This document shows positions 33,698-41,950 of a stretch of DNA of 64,000 nt, in pieces. The position numbers and the translations under genes are program-made. Under the pieces are notes generated by a model, which was not told where the DNA came from, searched no databases, and saw only the letters and a program-made list of their open reading frames with translations. Source of the stretch: Adhaeretor mobilis (GTDB taxonomy: Bacteria > Planctomycetota > Planctomycetia > Pirellulales > Lacipirellulaceae). The stretch covers positions 558,001-622,000 of the forward strand of contig NZ_CP036263.1 of the NCBI RefSeq assembly GCF_007741515.1, read 5' to 3'. Each line of letters starts with the position of its first letter. Within the stretch, counting starts at the first letter, position 1.

Positions 33698-35020
33698 TCA
33701 CAGCAGGTTTTGGCAGCGTAATTCGATGAATTCGTTAATCAGTGGCACGGTCAAGTCACTCGGCTCAACATCAAGAACTTGGATTCCACTATGACGCAGC
33801 GAATGCAGAGCTTTCTGTCGCTGCTGAAGCAACTCAAATGCCACGGCCTGTCGTGATCCGTCGAGCAACGACGAAACGGGGGAATGGACAACTTGCTCAA
33901 GCAAAGGAGTTCGTAGGGCAGCAAATAGGAGGACATGCTTTTGTGCCAGACGAGCGAGTGAGGTACGAAACCGCGTTGAGGTTTCTACGTCAACGATATC
34001 AGAGAGTAGTACAATCAGCGAACGGCGAGACTGTCGCAATTGCAATTCTGCGAACATCGCTCCAAAGTCTGACTCTCGCCACTCGGACTGAAGATCGTAG
34101 ATACTATCAGCCATGCTGTGGACGGAGCTCACTCCTGAAAGAGGTGCCCGGTACCCTCTCACTTGATTGTCGAAATAGCCTACCCCGCAGCGATCGCCAT
34201 GCCTCAATGCAACCTCGGCAAGCATCAGAGCCGAATCAATAGCGCAGTCTAGCTTTGTGCCCGCGGAAGTCTTCGCACCCATGAGCCGACCGCAGTCGAT
34301 GATGATCATGACGTCGCGATGTCGCTCAACCTGATAGCGACGGACGATCGGGTGCCCGAGTCTGGCTGTTGTGCGCCAGTCGATTCGTCGCGGGTCATCA
34401 CCGTGTCGAAACTCAGAAAGTGATTCGAACTCGGTGCCTGCTCCGTTTTGACGTGCCCTAGTGATTTTGTCGAGCATGAGGAGCTGGGCTCTTTGATCTT
34501 CGCTGAGCCCTTCTTTAGATACGAAGGTTTCCGGCAAGATCTTGATGCTTGCTCTGCAGTCGAAATCTTTCTGTGCTTCCAAAAGCTTCCAAGGTCCCTG
34601 TGCCCTTAGCCAGACGGGACCCAGCTCATAACGTCCACGCTCAGGAATTCGCAGTTGCGTCGTCGTTGTGGCTATTCCATGAGGTGGTATCGCAATCGAT
34701 ACAGGGGAGTAATCAGGAATAGCCGTGTTAGGCAACACATCGCGCACAACGCCAAGGAGCTCTTGCTCTGATTGGTTAGAGATTACCAACTTCGTGAGAA
34801 AGGGAGTATCCCTGCCTACAAGAGACGTTTGCCGTCGAGAGACTTCAACCTTGGAGAGCAGACTTCGGAGAAGGCGAACCTCTCGGATTGCGAATGCTGC
34901 TAATGGAATCGTACCGAACAGTAGTACCCAGGCAGCCTGCGGCACAACAAAGGTGAGAGGCGATAGTACTGCCAATCCCAAAATTGCGCGGATGAGATTG
35001 GCACCTGGACGAAGCCTCAC
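33698..35020 (-). CDS. DUF58 (VWA-like) protein
   Basis: 440 aa. Two N-terminal hydrophobic segments are followed by a beta region (RGRYELGPV) and the DUF58 signature FRHGDDPRRIDWRTTARLG. A VWA-like part follows with MIIIDCGRLMGA in the metal-site position (D-x-S-x-S is reduced to D-C-G-R), so metal binding may be lost. It overlaps the MoxR ATPase stop by 4 bp, the usual partner of DUF58 proteins. The pair is thought to assist maturation of other complexes. Confidence 0.9.
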   Translation of the reverse strand: MRLRPGANLIRAILGLAVLSPLTFVVPQAAWVLLFGTIPLAAFAIREVRLLRSLLSKVEVSRRQTSLVGRDTPFLTKLVISNQSEQELLGVVRDVLPNTAIPDYSPVSIAIPPHGIATTTTQLRIPERGRYELGPVWLRAQGPWKLLEAQKDFDCRASIKILPETFVSKEGLSEDQRAQLLMLDKITRARQNGAGTEFESLSEFRHGDDPRRIDWRTTARLGHPIVRRYQVERHRDVMIIIDCGRLMGAKTSAGTKLDCAIDSALMLAEVALRHGDRCGVGYFDNQVRGYRAPLSGVSSVHSMADSIYDLQSEWRESDFGAMFAELQLRQSRRSLIVLLSDIVDVETSTRFRTSLARLAQKHVLLFAALRTPLLEQVVHSPVSSLLDGSRQAVAFELLQQRQKALHSLRHSGIQVLDVEPSDLTVPLINEFIELRCQNLL

Positions 35021-35964
35021 CGTGGAACCTCAACAACTTCCAGGAGGTTGGCTAGGACATCGTCGCTGGAGATTCCCTCAAGCTCTGCCGTAGGGCTGAG
35101 TACGACCCGATGACGCATTGCTGGCTGGAAAGCTCTTTGAATATCGTCAGGAGTGACATAATCTCGCCCATCAAAGCAAGCTAAACTCTTGGCAGCCATG
35201 AGGAGCATGAGTCCAGCACGAGGGCTGGCTCCCACAGAGAGCAAATCGTCTTCGCGTGTCGCTTGTAGCAGCTGGCAGACATAGCCAACAACCTCTTCGC
35301 GAATCTGCGTTGCGCGGATCGAGGCTCGAGCCTCCAGGATGTCGGCAGCCTTCAAGATTCGTTGTACATTCATTCGTGCTGGGTCAGATTGACCTCCCGT
35401 AGCATGATGCTCGGTCAGCACTCGTTTTTCTTCGGACATCTCCGGATAAGTCACTAGTACCTTGAACATGAAGCGATCTAGTTGGGCAAGCGGCAACGGA
35501 TAGGTGCCTTCCTGCTCGACAGGATTCTGAGTCGCAAAGGTCATAAAAGGCTCTGGCAGATTGTGCGACACACCATCGTAAGTGACATGCAGCTCCTGCA
35601 TCGCCTCCAATAAGGCCGACTGCGTTCGGGCTGAAGACCGGTTGATTTCGTCCGCCAGCAGGAAATTAGTGAAAACAGGGCCCTGCCTGAACTCGAATTC
35701 ACGAGTATCCTCACGATAGATCGAAGAGCCGGTCACGTCGTTGGGCAGCAGGTCAGGGGTCATCTGGATACGACGGAATTTCAGATCAAGCGTAGCGGCA
35801 ATGGTGCGCACAAGTAATGTTTTGGCGGTTCCCGGAGGTCCCTCTAACAAGACGTGACCACTGCTAAACAGAGCTGCCAGCGCGAATTCGATGACTTCGT
35901 CTTGGCCATAGATCACTTTGCCAATTTCATCACGTATTTTTCGGTAGGTTAAGTTGAGAGACAA
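35017..35964 (-). CDS. MoxR-family AAA+ ATPase
   Basis: 315 aa. Walker A GPPGTAKT, Walker B LLADEINRS, sensor TFATQNPVEQEGTYPLPLAQ and arginine-finger region RFMFKV are all present, as in MoxR chaperone-like ATPases. It overlaps both neighbours (DUF4350 upstream by 16 bp, DUF58 downstream by 4 bp), so all are translated as a block. Predicted to act in the cytoplasm with the DUF58 protein. Confidence 0.95.
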   Translation of the reverse strand: MSLNLTYRKIRDEIGKVIYGQDEVIEFALAALFSSGHVLLEGPPGTAKTLLVRTIAATLDLKFRRIQMTPDLLPNDVTGSSIYREDTREFEFRQGPVFTNFLLADEINRSSARTQSALLEAMQELHVTYDGVSHNLPEPFMTFATQNPVEQEGTYPLPLAQLDRFMFKVLVTYPEMSEEKRVLTEHHATGGQSDPARMNVQRILKAADILEARASIRATQIREEVVGYVCQLLQATREDDLLSVGASPRAGLMLLMAAKSLACFDGRDYVTPDDIQRAFQPAMRHRVVLSPTAELEGISSDDVLANLLEVVEVPR

Positions 35965-37295
35965 TCGCTCACCTTTCGAGTTGCTAGGAGTATTTCGTCT
36001 TTGTGCGCGCGAGGATTATCCAAAACCACATCAGCATTCTTGAGCGCAGCCTCAAGTTGACTTGCCTTGTGCGGCAGACGCTTGGAGAGCAACCTGAGCA
36101 CGACATCTACGTTTTGTTGTTGGGGAGGAAGCCCAAGTGTCTTGCAGAAATGCCACAAGACCCCGTTACGCACTTCACTTAAAACATGCTTCGAGCTCTC
36201 CCTGCCTTTGAGAAGGAAACGCGACATCGCTTCAATATACTCGCCGAGGGTGCGACGCGAGGCGGGTTTGTCTTGCCGACTAGGACCTAAGAAGATGGCT
36301 TGCCGCCAAGCCCACAGCCCGACCACCACGAGAATAGCTACCACGATGGTTGCATAAGGGAGTTTGGACAAGAGCCAGAAAGCATTCCCGCGTATAGTCA
36401 GACCATGGTAAAACTCATCGAAAATAACCCTCGTGCGCATCCCTGTTATCAAGTGAGTGAGGAGTACGCTGTTGTCCCCACGATCTAAGCTGGCGTTACT
36501 AGCCAAATACGGATTGCTGATAATAGCGACACGGCCCTTGCCCAAGGAAAACAAGGCAGCCAGTGTTCCCGTCGTGTTATCTTCTGGATACTCCACAGTA
36601 ATTCGTGCAAGTGGCTCAAGTCCATCATGCTCAATTTCCCACGACCGATCGCTAGGCAGCTCGACTCGGCTGGTTTGAGAGCTTAACGACTCCCATTCGC
36701 CTTGGCAGGTAATATCGTACACAGCGGTAGGACGCTGCTTGGTCCGAAAAGCATCGCGAACAGCCCCGCGAAGACTTTCGGGCTTTGAGTCAGAGCGACG
36801 AGAATCGTTTGGGCTCAGTAATTCGATCTGTTCGATGACGACCCTATCCAAGCCAAGTTCACCGAGTAACGAGATCGGGATGCAACTAGAACAGTTCTTC
36901 TCAGAACAGCGTCGGCAGTTCTTGTCGTCGGAATCTCTCTCGTAAATATCCATGCTCGGTGTGACGACTAGGTATCCGCCGTCGCGTACCCAATTTGCTA
37001 TTGTTTTGAGGTACGCTGGCTCAGTCTGAACAACGCTGTCTCGAGGATTCCACAAAACATAGCTAGTCGGAATGGAGCTCTCAGGGATTGCTGGGATAAG
37101 AGCTCTTTCTGTCTCATAACCCAAAGCCTCCAAGAGATCGTGAACGGCACGGTAACCCTCTGTTCGTGTGCCGTAAGAATTTCTACCGAGGGTACTTTGC
37201 GTTTCACCGCCCCAAAAAAGGGAAATGAGCGCTGCCGATACCGAAATGATGGCAATAGATACAATCGCAATGATGACACTACGCGCTGTCAGCAT
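35949..37295 (-). CDS. DUF4350-domain membrane protein
   Basis: The longer frame runs upstream into the previous gene; the ATG at 37295 begins a membrane helix (SVIIAIVSIAIISVSAALIS) and is chosen. 448 aa. The DUF4350 hallmark is the segment NSYGTRTEGYRAVHDLLEAL, a glutamine-amidotransferase-like fold region with SYVLWNP and a DGGYLVV strand. A Cys cluster (CRRCSEKNCSSC) looks like a metal-binding insert. A second helix (TIVVAILVVVGLWAW) precedes a cytoplasmic tail. Part of the MoxR operon. Confidence 0.8.
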   Translation of the reverse strand: MLTARSVIIAIVSIAIISVSAALISLFWGGETQSTLGRNSYGTRTEGYRAVHDLLEALGYETERALIPAIPESSIPTSYVLWNPRDSVVQTEPAYLKTIANWVRDGGYLVVTPSMDIYERDSDDKNCRRCSEKNCSSCIPISLLGELGLDRVVIEQIELLSPNDSRRSDSKPESLRGAVRDAFRTKQRPTAVYDITCQGEWESLSSQTSRVELPSDRSWEIEHDGLEPLARITVEYPEDNTTGTLAALFSLGKGRVAIISNPYLASNASLDRGDNSVLLTHLITGMRTRVIFDEFYHGLTIRGNAFWLLSKLPYATIVVAILVVVGLWAWRQAIFLGPSRQDKPASRRTLGEYIEAMSRFLLKGRESSKHVLSEVRNGVLWHFCKTLGLPPQQQNVDVVLRLLSKRLPHKASQLEAALKNADVVLDNPRAHKDEILLATRKVSDCLST

Positions 37296-37944
37296 GAGTA
37301 CCTGCTTTCGTCTGAAGTCTGATTTCCGCGTAGGCGTCACGACACTTGAGATACTCTTCTTCGCGGCAGACCCCGTTTCCATACCAACTGACATCAATGG
37401 TCTCGACAAAGGCTCGCAATGAGTCCACGAAGCGTGATTGACTATAGCGTCGGAGGTATTGTCTATTCGTAAGACCCGGGCTAAGCACTCGTCCTTCCAC
37501 TGCATGAAGATGGACTAGGCTCGCACGAAAGAGAAATCGCACAGAGGAAATATAGTCATGCTGGGCAACCGCCTCTTGGGCAAGTTGCTCGAATTCCTCA
37601 GCTGTTCGTTTGCGATTCGATGACAATGCCGAGATGAATTTCGAGTTCCGCGTCGTCGGTCTGAGAGCAGAGGTAAGTGAGTAGATTATGTGGCCAATTA
37701 GAAAAACAAGCAGTATGAATAAGCCGATGACGATCAACCAGCGTAAGCTCTCAGGCAAGCCCTCCATCGCGTCAAAAATCCAGTGAAAGGGAGCAACTAC
37801 CCACTCGAGGAGTTGCAGCATGATATCGACAATCGTGTCACCGGCACGTGAATCTGGTTCGGTCTGAAATTCAGGGCCGCTTAGAATCTCTGCTGCGGTG
37901 CGACGAATTCTTTCTGGATCGGGAGGTGTCAAGGGAGCGGACAT
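37279..37944 (-). CDS. DUF4129-domain membrane protein
   Basis: The start at 37944 (MSAPLTPPDPERI) is preferred to the longer frame, which overlaps the upstream gene. 221 aa. One membrane helix (SLRWLIVIGLFILLVFLIGH) is followed by the DUF4129 region with an FLFRASLVHLHAVEGRVLSPG helix and LTNRQYLRRY. It overlaps the DUF4350 start by 17 bp. DUF4129 proteins accompany MoxR/DUF58 in many genomes. Confidence 0.8.
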   Translation of the reverse strand: MSAPLTPPDPERIRRTAAEILSGPEFQTEPDSRAGDTIVDIMLQLLEWVVAPFHWIFDAMEGLPESLRWLIVIGLFILLVFLIGHIIYSLTSALRPTTRNSKFISALSSNRKRTAEEFEQLAQEAVAQHDYISSVRFLFRASLVHLHAVEGRVLSPGLTNRQYLRRYSQSRFVDSLRAFVETIDVSWYGNGVCREEEYLKCRDAYAEIRLQTKAGTHADSA

Positions 37945-37969
37945 TCGAGGTAACCTAGGGAGAACTTGC

Positions 37970-38773
37970 TCACAGAGCTGCCTCTGGCTCAGTAGTGATA
38001 TCCAGGCCAACATTCTCAGCGAGCAACGTGAGATCGAAGTTCTCAACTTTGCATCGACAAGAGAAATAGAACACGACTATCGCAACCGTCGAGAACACAA
38101 AGGCTACAGAGCTCAAGAAAGCCTGAGCTGCAGTGGCCACATGTTGTTGGGGGATGAAAATCGCTCCGCCGACAATACCCCACTGAATAACGCCGAGTAC
38201 CAGACTCAGCGCAATGAGCGTACCAATATTGCCTTTAACCAGTTTCCTGCTTCGCGAAAGCGCAGCTTTTCCACTTTCGCCACCGATGACAACTGCATGG
38301 GTCGAAAGAAAGAACCAAAAGCTGAATATGATTCCAGGGATGATGAGCAGGATAAAGCCGCCCATGATGGCCAGCATCTGCAAGATCCAAGTTCCAATGA
38401 GGGGGATGAAAATCTTTGTCGCGTGAGAATAAGAGCTGCCGATCGACGCTTCCTTGCTGAGGTAACATCGAGAAACGGCATCGATCACCGCAGCGTTCGT
38501 GATCGGGACGATGATAAACCCAAACAAGATAACCAATGGCATCGTGTAGATCGAAGCTTGTGCAGCTGCTTCCTGATAGACCCTAAAATCTTCCATGGTC
38601 GGGCTGGCTGGCAGCTCTGGGAGAACCGCCAGTGAGACAAAGCCTTGCAACAAGGCGAACGGAAGATACAAGACGGCAACGATCCCAAACAGCAAACCGA
38701 AATGGTTCTTAACAAGCTTAACAGTCTGATCGAGGATGCCACCTAAGCCTAGAGACTTGATCTCGTACTGCAT
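37970..38773 (-). CDS. Polytopic membrane protein of the MoxR operon
   Basis: The start at 38773 (MQYEIKSLGLGG) is chosen. 267 aa with about six membrane segments (GLLFGIVAVLYLPFALLQG, YTMPLVILFGFIIVPITNAA, FIPLIGTWILQMLAIMGGF, GIIFSFWFFLSTH, LIALSLVLGVIQWGIVGGAI, SSVAFVFSTVAIVVFYFSC). The pattern ILDQTVKLVKNHF and AALSRSRKLVKGNIGTL is like the membrane domain of glycerophosphodiester phosphodiesterase-type or DUF975-like proteins. It is probably the first gene of the five-gene operon. Function unknown. Confidence 0.7.
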   Translation of the reverse strand: MQYEIKSLGLGGILDQTVKLVKNHFGLLFGIVAVLYLPFALLQGFVSLAVLPELPASPTMEDFRVYQEAAAQASIYTMPLVILFGFIIVPITNAAVIDAVSRCYLSKEASIGSSYSHATKIFIPLIGTWILQMLAIMGGFILLIIPGIIFSFWFFLSTHAVVIGGESGKAALSRSRKLVKGNIGTLIALSLVLGVIQWGIVGGAIFIPQQHVATAAQAFLSSVAFVFSTVAIVVFYFSCRCKVENFDLTLLAENVGLDITTEPEAAL

Positions 38774-39252
38774 TTGATATCCCCTACACAAGAATTTGCG
38801 GGTTTGCGGACAAGGATGGGTAATTGAGACACACGTTCAAATACCCAAGGCCCATCTTATCGGAATCTACTACCAATGACATAGTCTCTTGTTTCAAAGT
38901 TTGATGGGATTTGAGGGGCATCATTGGGTGCAATTCTGATTTGCCGGCGGCAATTAGTGCCGTTGACCTTGATATTGAAAAATACAAGGTCAACTTGCCT
39001 CGGTCGTAGAGACCTGTGCCCCTAGCTGCAAAAACTTAATCGCCATTTGCAGAGCAACAAACCATTTGAAATGGGCCATCCAAACAAGCGTAGTAACCGG
39101 AAATCTCGGCCGCTCTCGCTCGGTCGCAATGACAGGAAGCGGACACGGCCGTTCTGCTTGCTCGCCCTGGTGTGTGCTCGTAGCGGCCAGCTTGGCGAAC
39201 GTAGAATCGTTAGGTGATCGGCTAGTTTTCTGGAGCGAGTTGGCGGCCGCTA
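38774..39252. other. Intergenic region with one copy of an 86-bp repeat
   Basis: No gene that I can support. It holds repeat copy 1 (38878-38963). The stretch 39000-39250 has no recognisable signal. Confidence 0.6.
38878..38963 (+). repeat. 86-bp direct repeat, copy 1
   Basis: Matches 41668-41753 with two differences over 86 bp, same orientation, 2790 bp apart. It lies downstream of the zinc-ribbon/solute-binding gene. It contains no complete gene. Confidence 0.95.
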
Positions 39253-41160
39253 TTAACGGCGCAAAGGATTAAGGCCGCCAGGCTTGTCCAGAGGCGGCAT
39301 CGCTAACTTGGTCACTTTGGTTGCTCGCGGGCCTACCTTAGGATTGTTCATGACAAATTGAAGCTTTAGCGATTCGAGAACGTTCGAGCGGGATGCGGAT
39401 GCGATGGCGTTGTTGATACGCGTGAGTAAGTAGGCCTCGGGCTTCGCGACGGCAATGCCGTACTCCTCCGACCGGATGCCCGTGTAGTCCTCAGGAAAGT
39501 CGGTTTCCTGCACGGCAATGATCGCTGCGGCATCACCGAGCGTCCGTACGTGTCCCTGGGCAAAATCGTAGTCGGTGACGATCGCGTCGACCCGGCCACG
39601 CATCAACGCGTCGAACGATTCGTCTACGTTGGTCGAACGGGATAGATTCTCAGGCTCAGTAAACGCTTCAGCCACCATTTCGCTAGAAGTACCCGACTGC
39701 ACAGCCAAACGACGGCCGAGCAGGCTAGAGCCCGTGCGGAAGCCCCCTTTTTTCAACACGACAAATGCTTGTGAAGTTTTGTAGTAGGGCTGGCTGAAAT
39801 TCAGGCCGAACTCTTCTTCGCGTTCTGGTGTGATAGTAATCGTCGATATGAGGAAATCGACCTCGTTACGACCCACCGATTTCAATAACTGCCGCCAGTC
39901 GTAGTTGTGAAACACAGGCTGGACGTCGGGTGTATCTGGCAAGAGATGAGCCGCTAGCCAACGCGCCAGCTCGATGTCGTAGCCCGTGAGCTGACGCTGT
40001 TGTTCGTCGTAATACGCAAACTCACCTTGCGAGGAGTACGTTACACCGACTCGCACAATTCCCGTCTGTCGGATGCGATCAATGCTGTCTGAGTAAAATT
40101 CGAAATTCCCTACGCTACTTGTGGCAATCACTTGCCCGTCGTCTGAGAGAGCATCAACGCGCCAATAGACTGGGCCGTGTGGGAAGTCGACCGGCAATTC
40201 ATGGTTTGTCAGCCGCGTTATCGCCTGCTGAGCATGTTTGCTACGAAAATCCGGCTGCGTGTCGAATTGGACCTGGTACTTTACTTTACCAATTGCGTGA
40301 CGTCCGAACTGCCATTTGAGCCGCGCAGTGGGTGAGAACAACACGGCTGGATGATCCGTCGACAACGACCGGGGGCTGATCAGGTCGATTTGGCTCCTCT
40401 TCAGAGGAGCCAACGCTTCGACGAGTTGATGACTCACTGGAGTTCCCGCTTGCTCGAGTGCGGAGTTGAGTTTTTCCACAGTGACGACATCATTGGCAAA
40501 CGACCCCAACATATCTTCCAGACGCTGTTCACGATCGTGGCGTAGCTCTCGCTTGGCGCTGATGAATCGGTGCTCCATCTGGCCAAACTGATCGGCAAGT
40601 TTCTCAGCACGAGACTCCAGCCCTTGGCGGGCATCTTCAATCTGTAGTACGGCAGTTTCCGTTTCGCTAAGTTTGCTCTGAAGCCAATCAAACTGCGAGA
40701 TGCGGTGTTGTGCTAGACGGATCTTGTCTTCCACATCGTCAAGCACTTCGTCCGATGCGTCGAGCTTCTCTTGCGTGTCTTCCAACACCGGTCCTGCGGT
40801 CTGTGCCACACGGTCAGCGACCATTTCCTCCAGTACATCCTGAAAACGCAGTAGCCCCAGCAACGCGACGATTGCCACAGCTACAAGCGATCCGCAACCG
40901 AGGCGGGTGATCCACTTTTTGATGTCGAGCACGCAGTCCTGCAACACTTCACGGCGTGCGAATTGATACGCACGATCATCCAAATCATCCAATGGCAAAG
41001 AAAAGTACTCGTGACATCGCCAGCATTTCCTTGCATTTACGCTTATCTGCTCGTTGCAATACGGGCATTGGCGCGTCTGCTCATTGGCCAGCAGTTGCAC
41101 AGTCGCCGGCGGCTCGGCAGCCGGGTCGTTTCTATTTGCAGCACTGTGGTAGGAATTCAT
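39253..41160 (-). CDS. Zinc-ribbon, one-TM, coiled-coil protein with solute-binding (SBP_bac_3) domain
   Basis: The ATG at 41160 (MNSYHSAANR) is chosen. 635 aa. A cytoplasmic double-Cys zinc ribbon (CPYC at 32-35, CWRC at 46-49) is followed by a membrane helix (about 88-105). A long coiled coil (about 110-250) and a beta-rich region (about 275-385, GPVYWRVDALSDDGQVI) come next, then a type 3 periplasmic amino-acid-binding domain (VRVGVTYSSQGEFAYYDE, GYDIELARWLA, FLISTITITPEREEEF, DAIVTDYDFAQGHV). This fusion would sense a small extracytoplasmic ligand and signal inward through the coil and ribbon. No transporter is adjacent. The gene lies between two direct repeats, suggesting mobility. Confidence 0.8.
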   Translation of the reverse strand: MNSYHSAANRNDPAAEPPATVQLLANEQTRQCPYCNEQISVNARKCWRCHEYFSLPLDDLDDRAYQFARREVLQDCVLDIKKWITRLGCGSLVAVAIVALLGLLRFQDVLEEMVADRVAQTAGPVLEDTQEKLDASDEVLDDVEDKIRLAQHRISQFDWLQSKLSETETAVLQIEDARQGLESRAEKLADQFGQMEHRFISAKRELRHDREQRLEDMLGSFANDVVTVEKLNSALEQAGTPVSHQLVEALAPLKRSQIDLISPRSLSTDHPAVLFSPTARLKWQFGRHAIGKVKYQVQFDTQPDFRSKHAQQAITRLTNHELPVDFPHGPVYWRVDALSDDGQVIATSSVGNFEFYSDSIDRIRQTGIVRVGVTYSSQGEFAYYDEQQRQLTGYDIELARWLAAHLLPDTPDVQPVFHNYDWRQLLKSVGRNEVDFLISTITITPEREEEFGLNFSQPYYKTSQAFVVLKKGGFRTGSSLLGRRLAVQSGTSSEMVAEAFTEPENLSRSTNVDESFDALMRGRVDAIVTDYDFAQGHVRTLGDAAAIIAVQETDFPEDYTGIRSEEYGIAVAKPEAYLLTRINNAIASASRSNVLESLKLQFVMNNPKVGPRATKVTKLAMPPLDKPGGLNPLRR

Positions 41161-41950
41161 CGAATGCTTCACCAGAGAAGAATCTGCTACGAGTGGCACT
41201 TATTACGAAAGTGAGAATACTCGGCCGTCTTCTCCTACTTCGGTTGCATCTTGCCGTAAGATTCGAAAAAACGGCAGAGTCACCGAAATCAAACGAGATT
41301 CGCATTGCTAGCAATGCTGGTGCCGAGGGTTACTGCCTGACGGTGCGGAAGCGTTTGTATGATGTCGAGAAACGCCACTCGCTAGTGAGAATACAAGCAG
41401 CATTGAAGCGGATATTACATCCCATAACTATCCGTTCGTAAGAGAGGTCTATCCGGTAGGTCCCTGTATTCGGTGGCCTCAACCGATTCGCGTTGCCGTC
41501 TGACTGGCCCGGGGAACTGCAAAGTCTGAAAATGTCATTTCGAAAGAAGTCGAATCCGCCGAAGGCGGAAGGAATCTGCTCTCAACTCTGGCTCAAATTG
41601 CGAGTCCTAGTAATTTGGCACGGTCGCTGTCGCCTGGTCGAAATAACGGGGAGCGGACGTTGCCGTTGACATAGTCTCTTGTTTCAAAGTTTGATGGGAT
41701 TTGAGTGGCATCATTGGGTGCAATTCTGATTTGCCGGCGGCAATGAGTGCCGTCGGTGAGATCGAAAGCACGAATAACAAACATCGGAGAAATGTGGAGG
41801 AGGAACGTTTATTGAGAGGCATCCGCGACTGTCCAAAAAGTTATAGGCTCCCGCGAACGAGGCGTCACTGCAGAAGCTCGCCTCGGCGTTGCCTGATCGC
41901 TGGCGAGACTGACCGCGAAATCTCTCTTATGCGTAGGGGTTTCAAATCAG
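41161..41950. other. Intergenic region, no gene supported
   Basis: Open frames here are short and without ribosome sites or domains. It holds repeat copy 2 and a 6-bp hairpin (TCCGCC-GAA-GGCGGA, 41555-41569). Confidence 0.5.
41668..41753 (+). repeat. 86-bp direct repeat, copy 2
   Basis: Second copy of the repeat at 38878-38963 (two mismatches). With copy 1 it encloses the zinc-ribbon/solute-binding gene. Confidence 0.95.
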
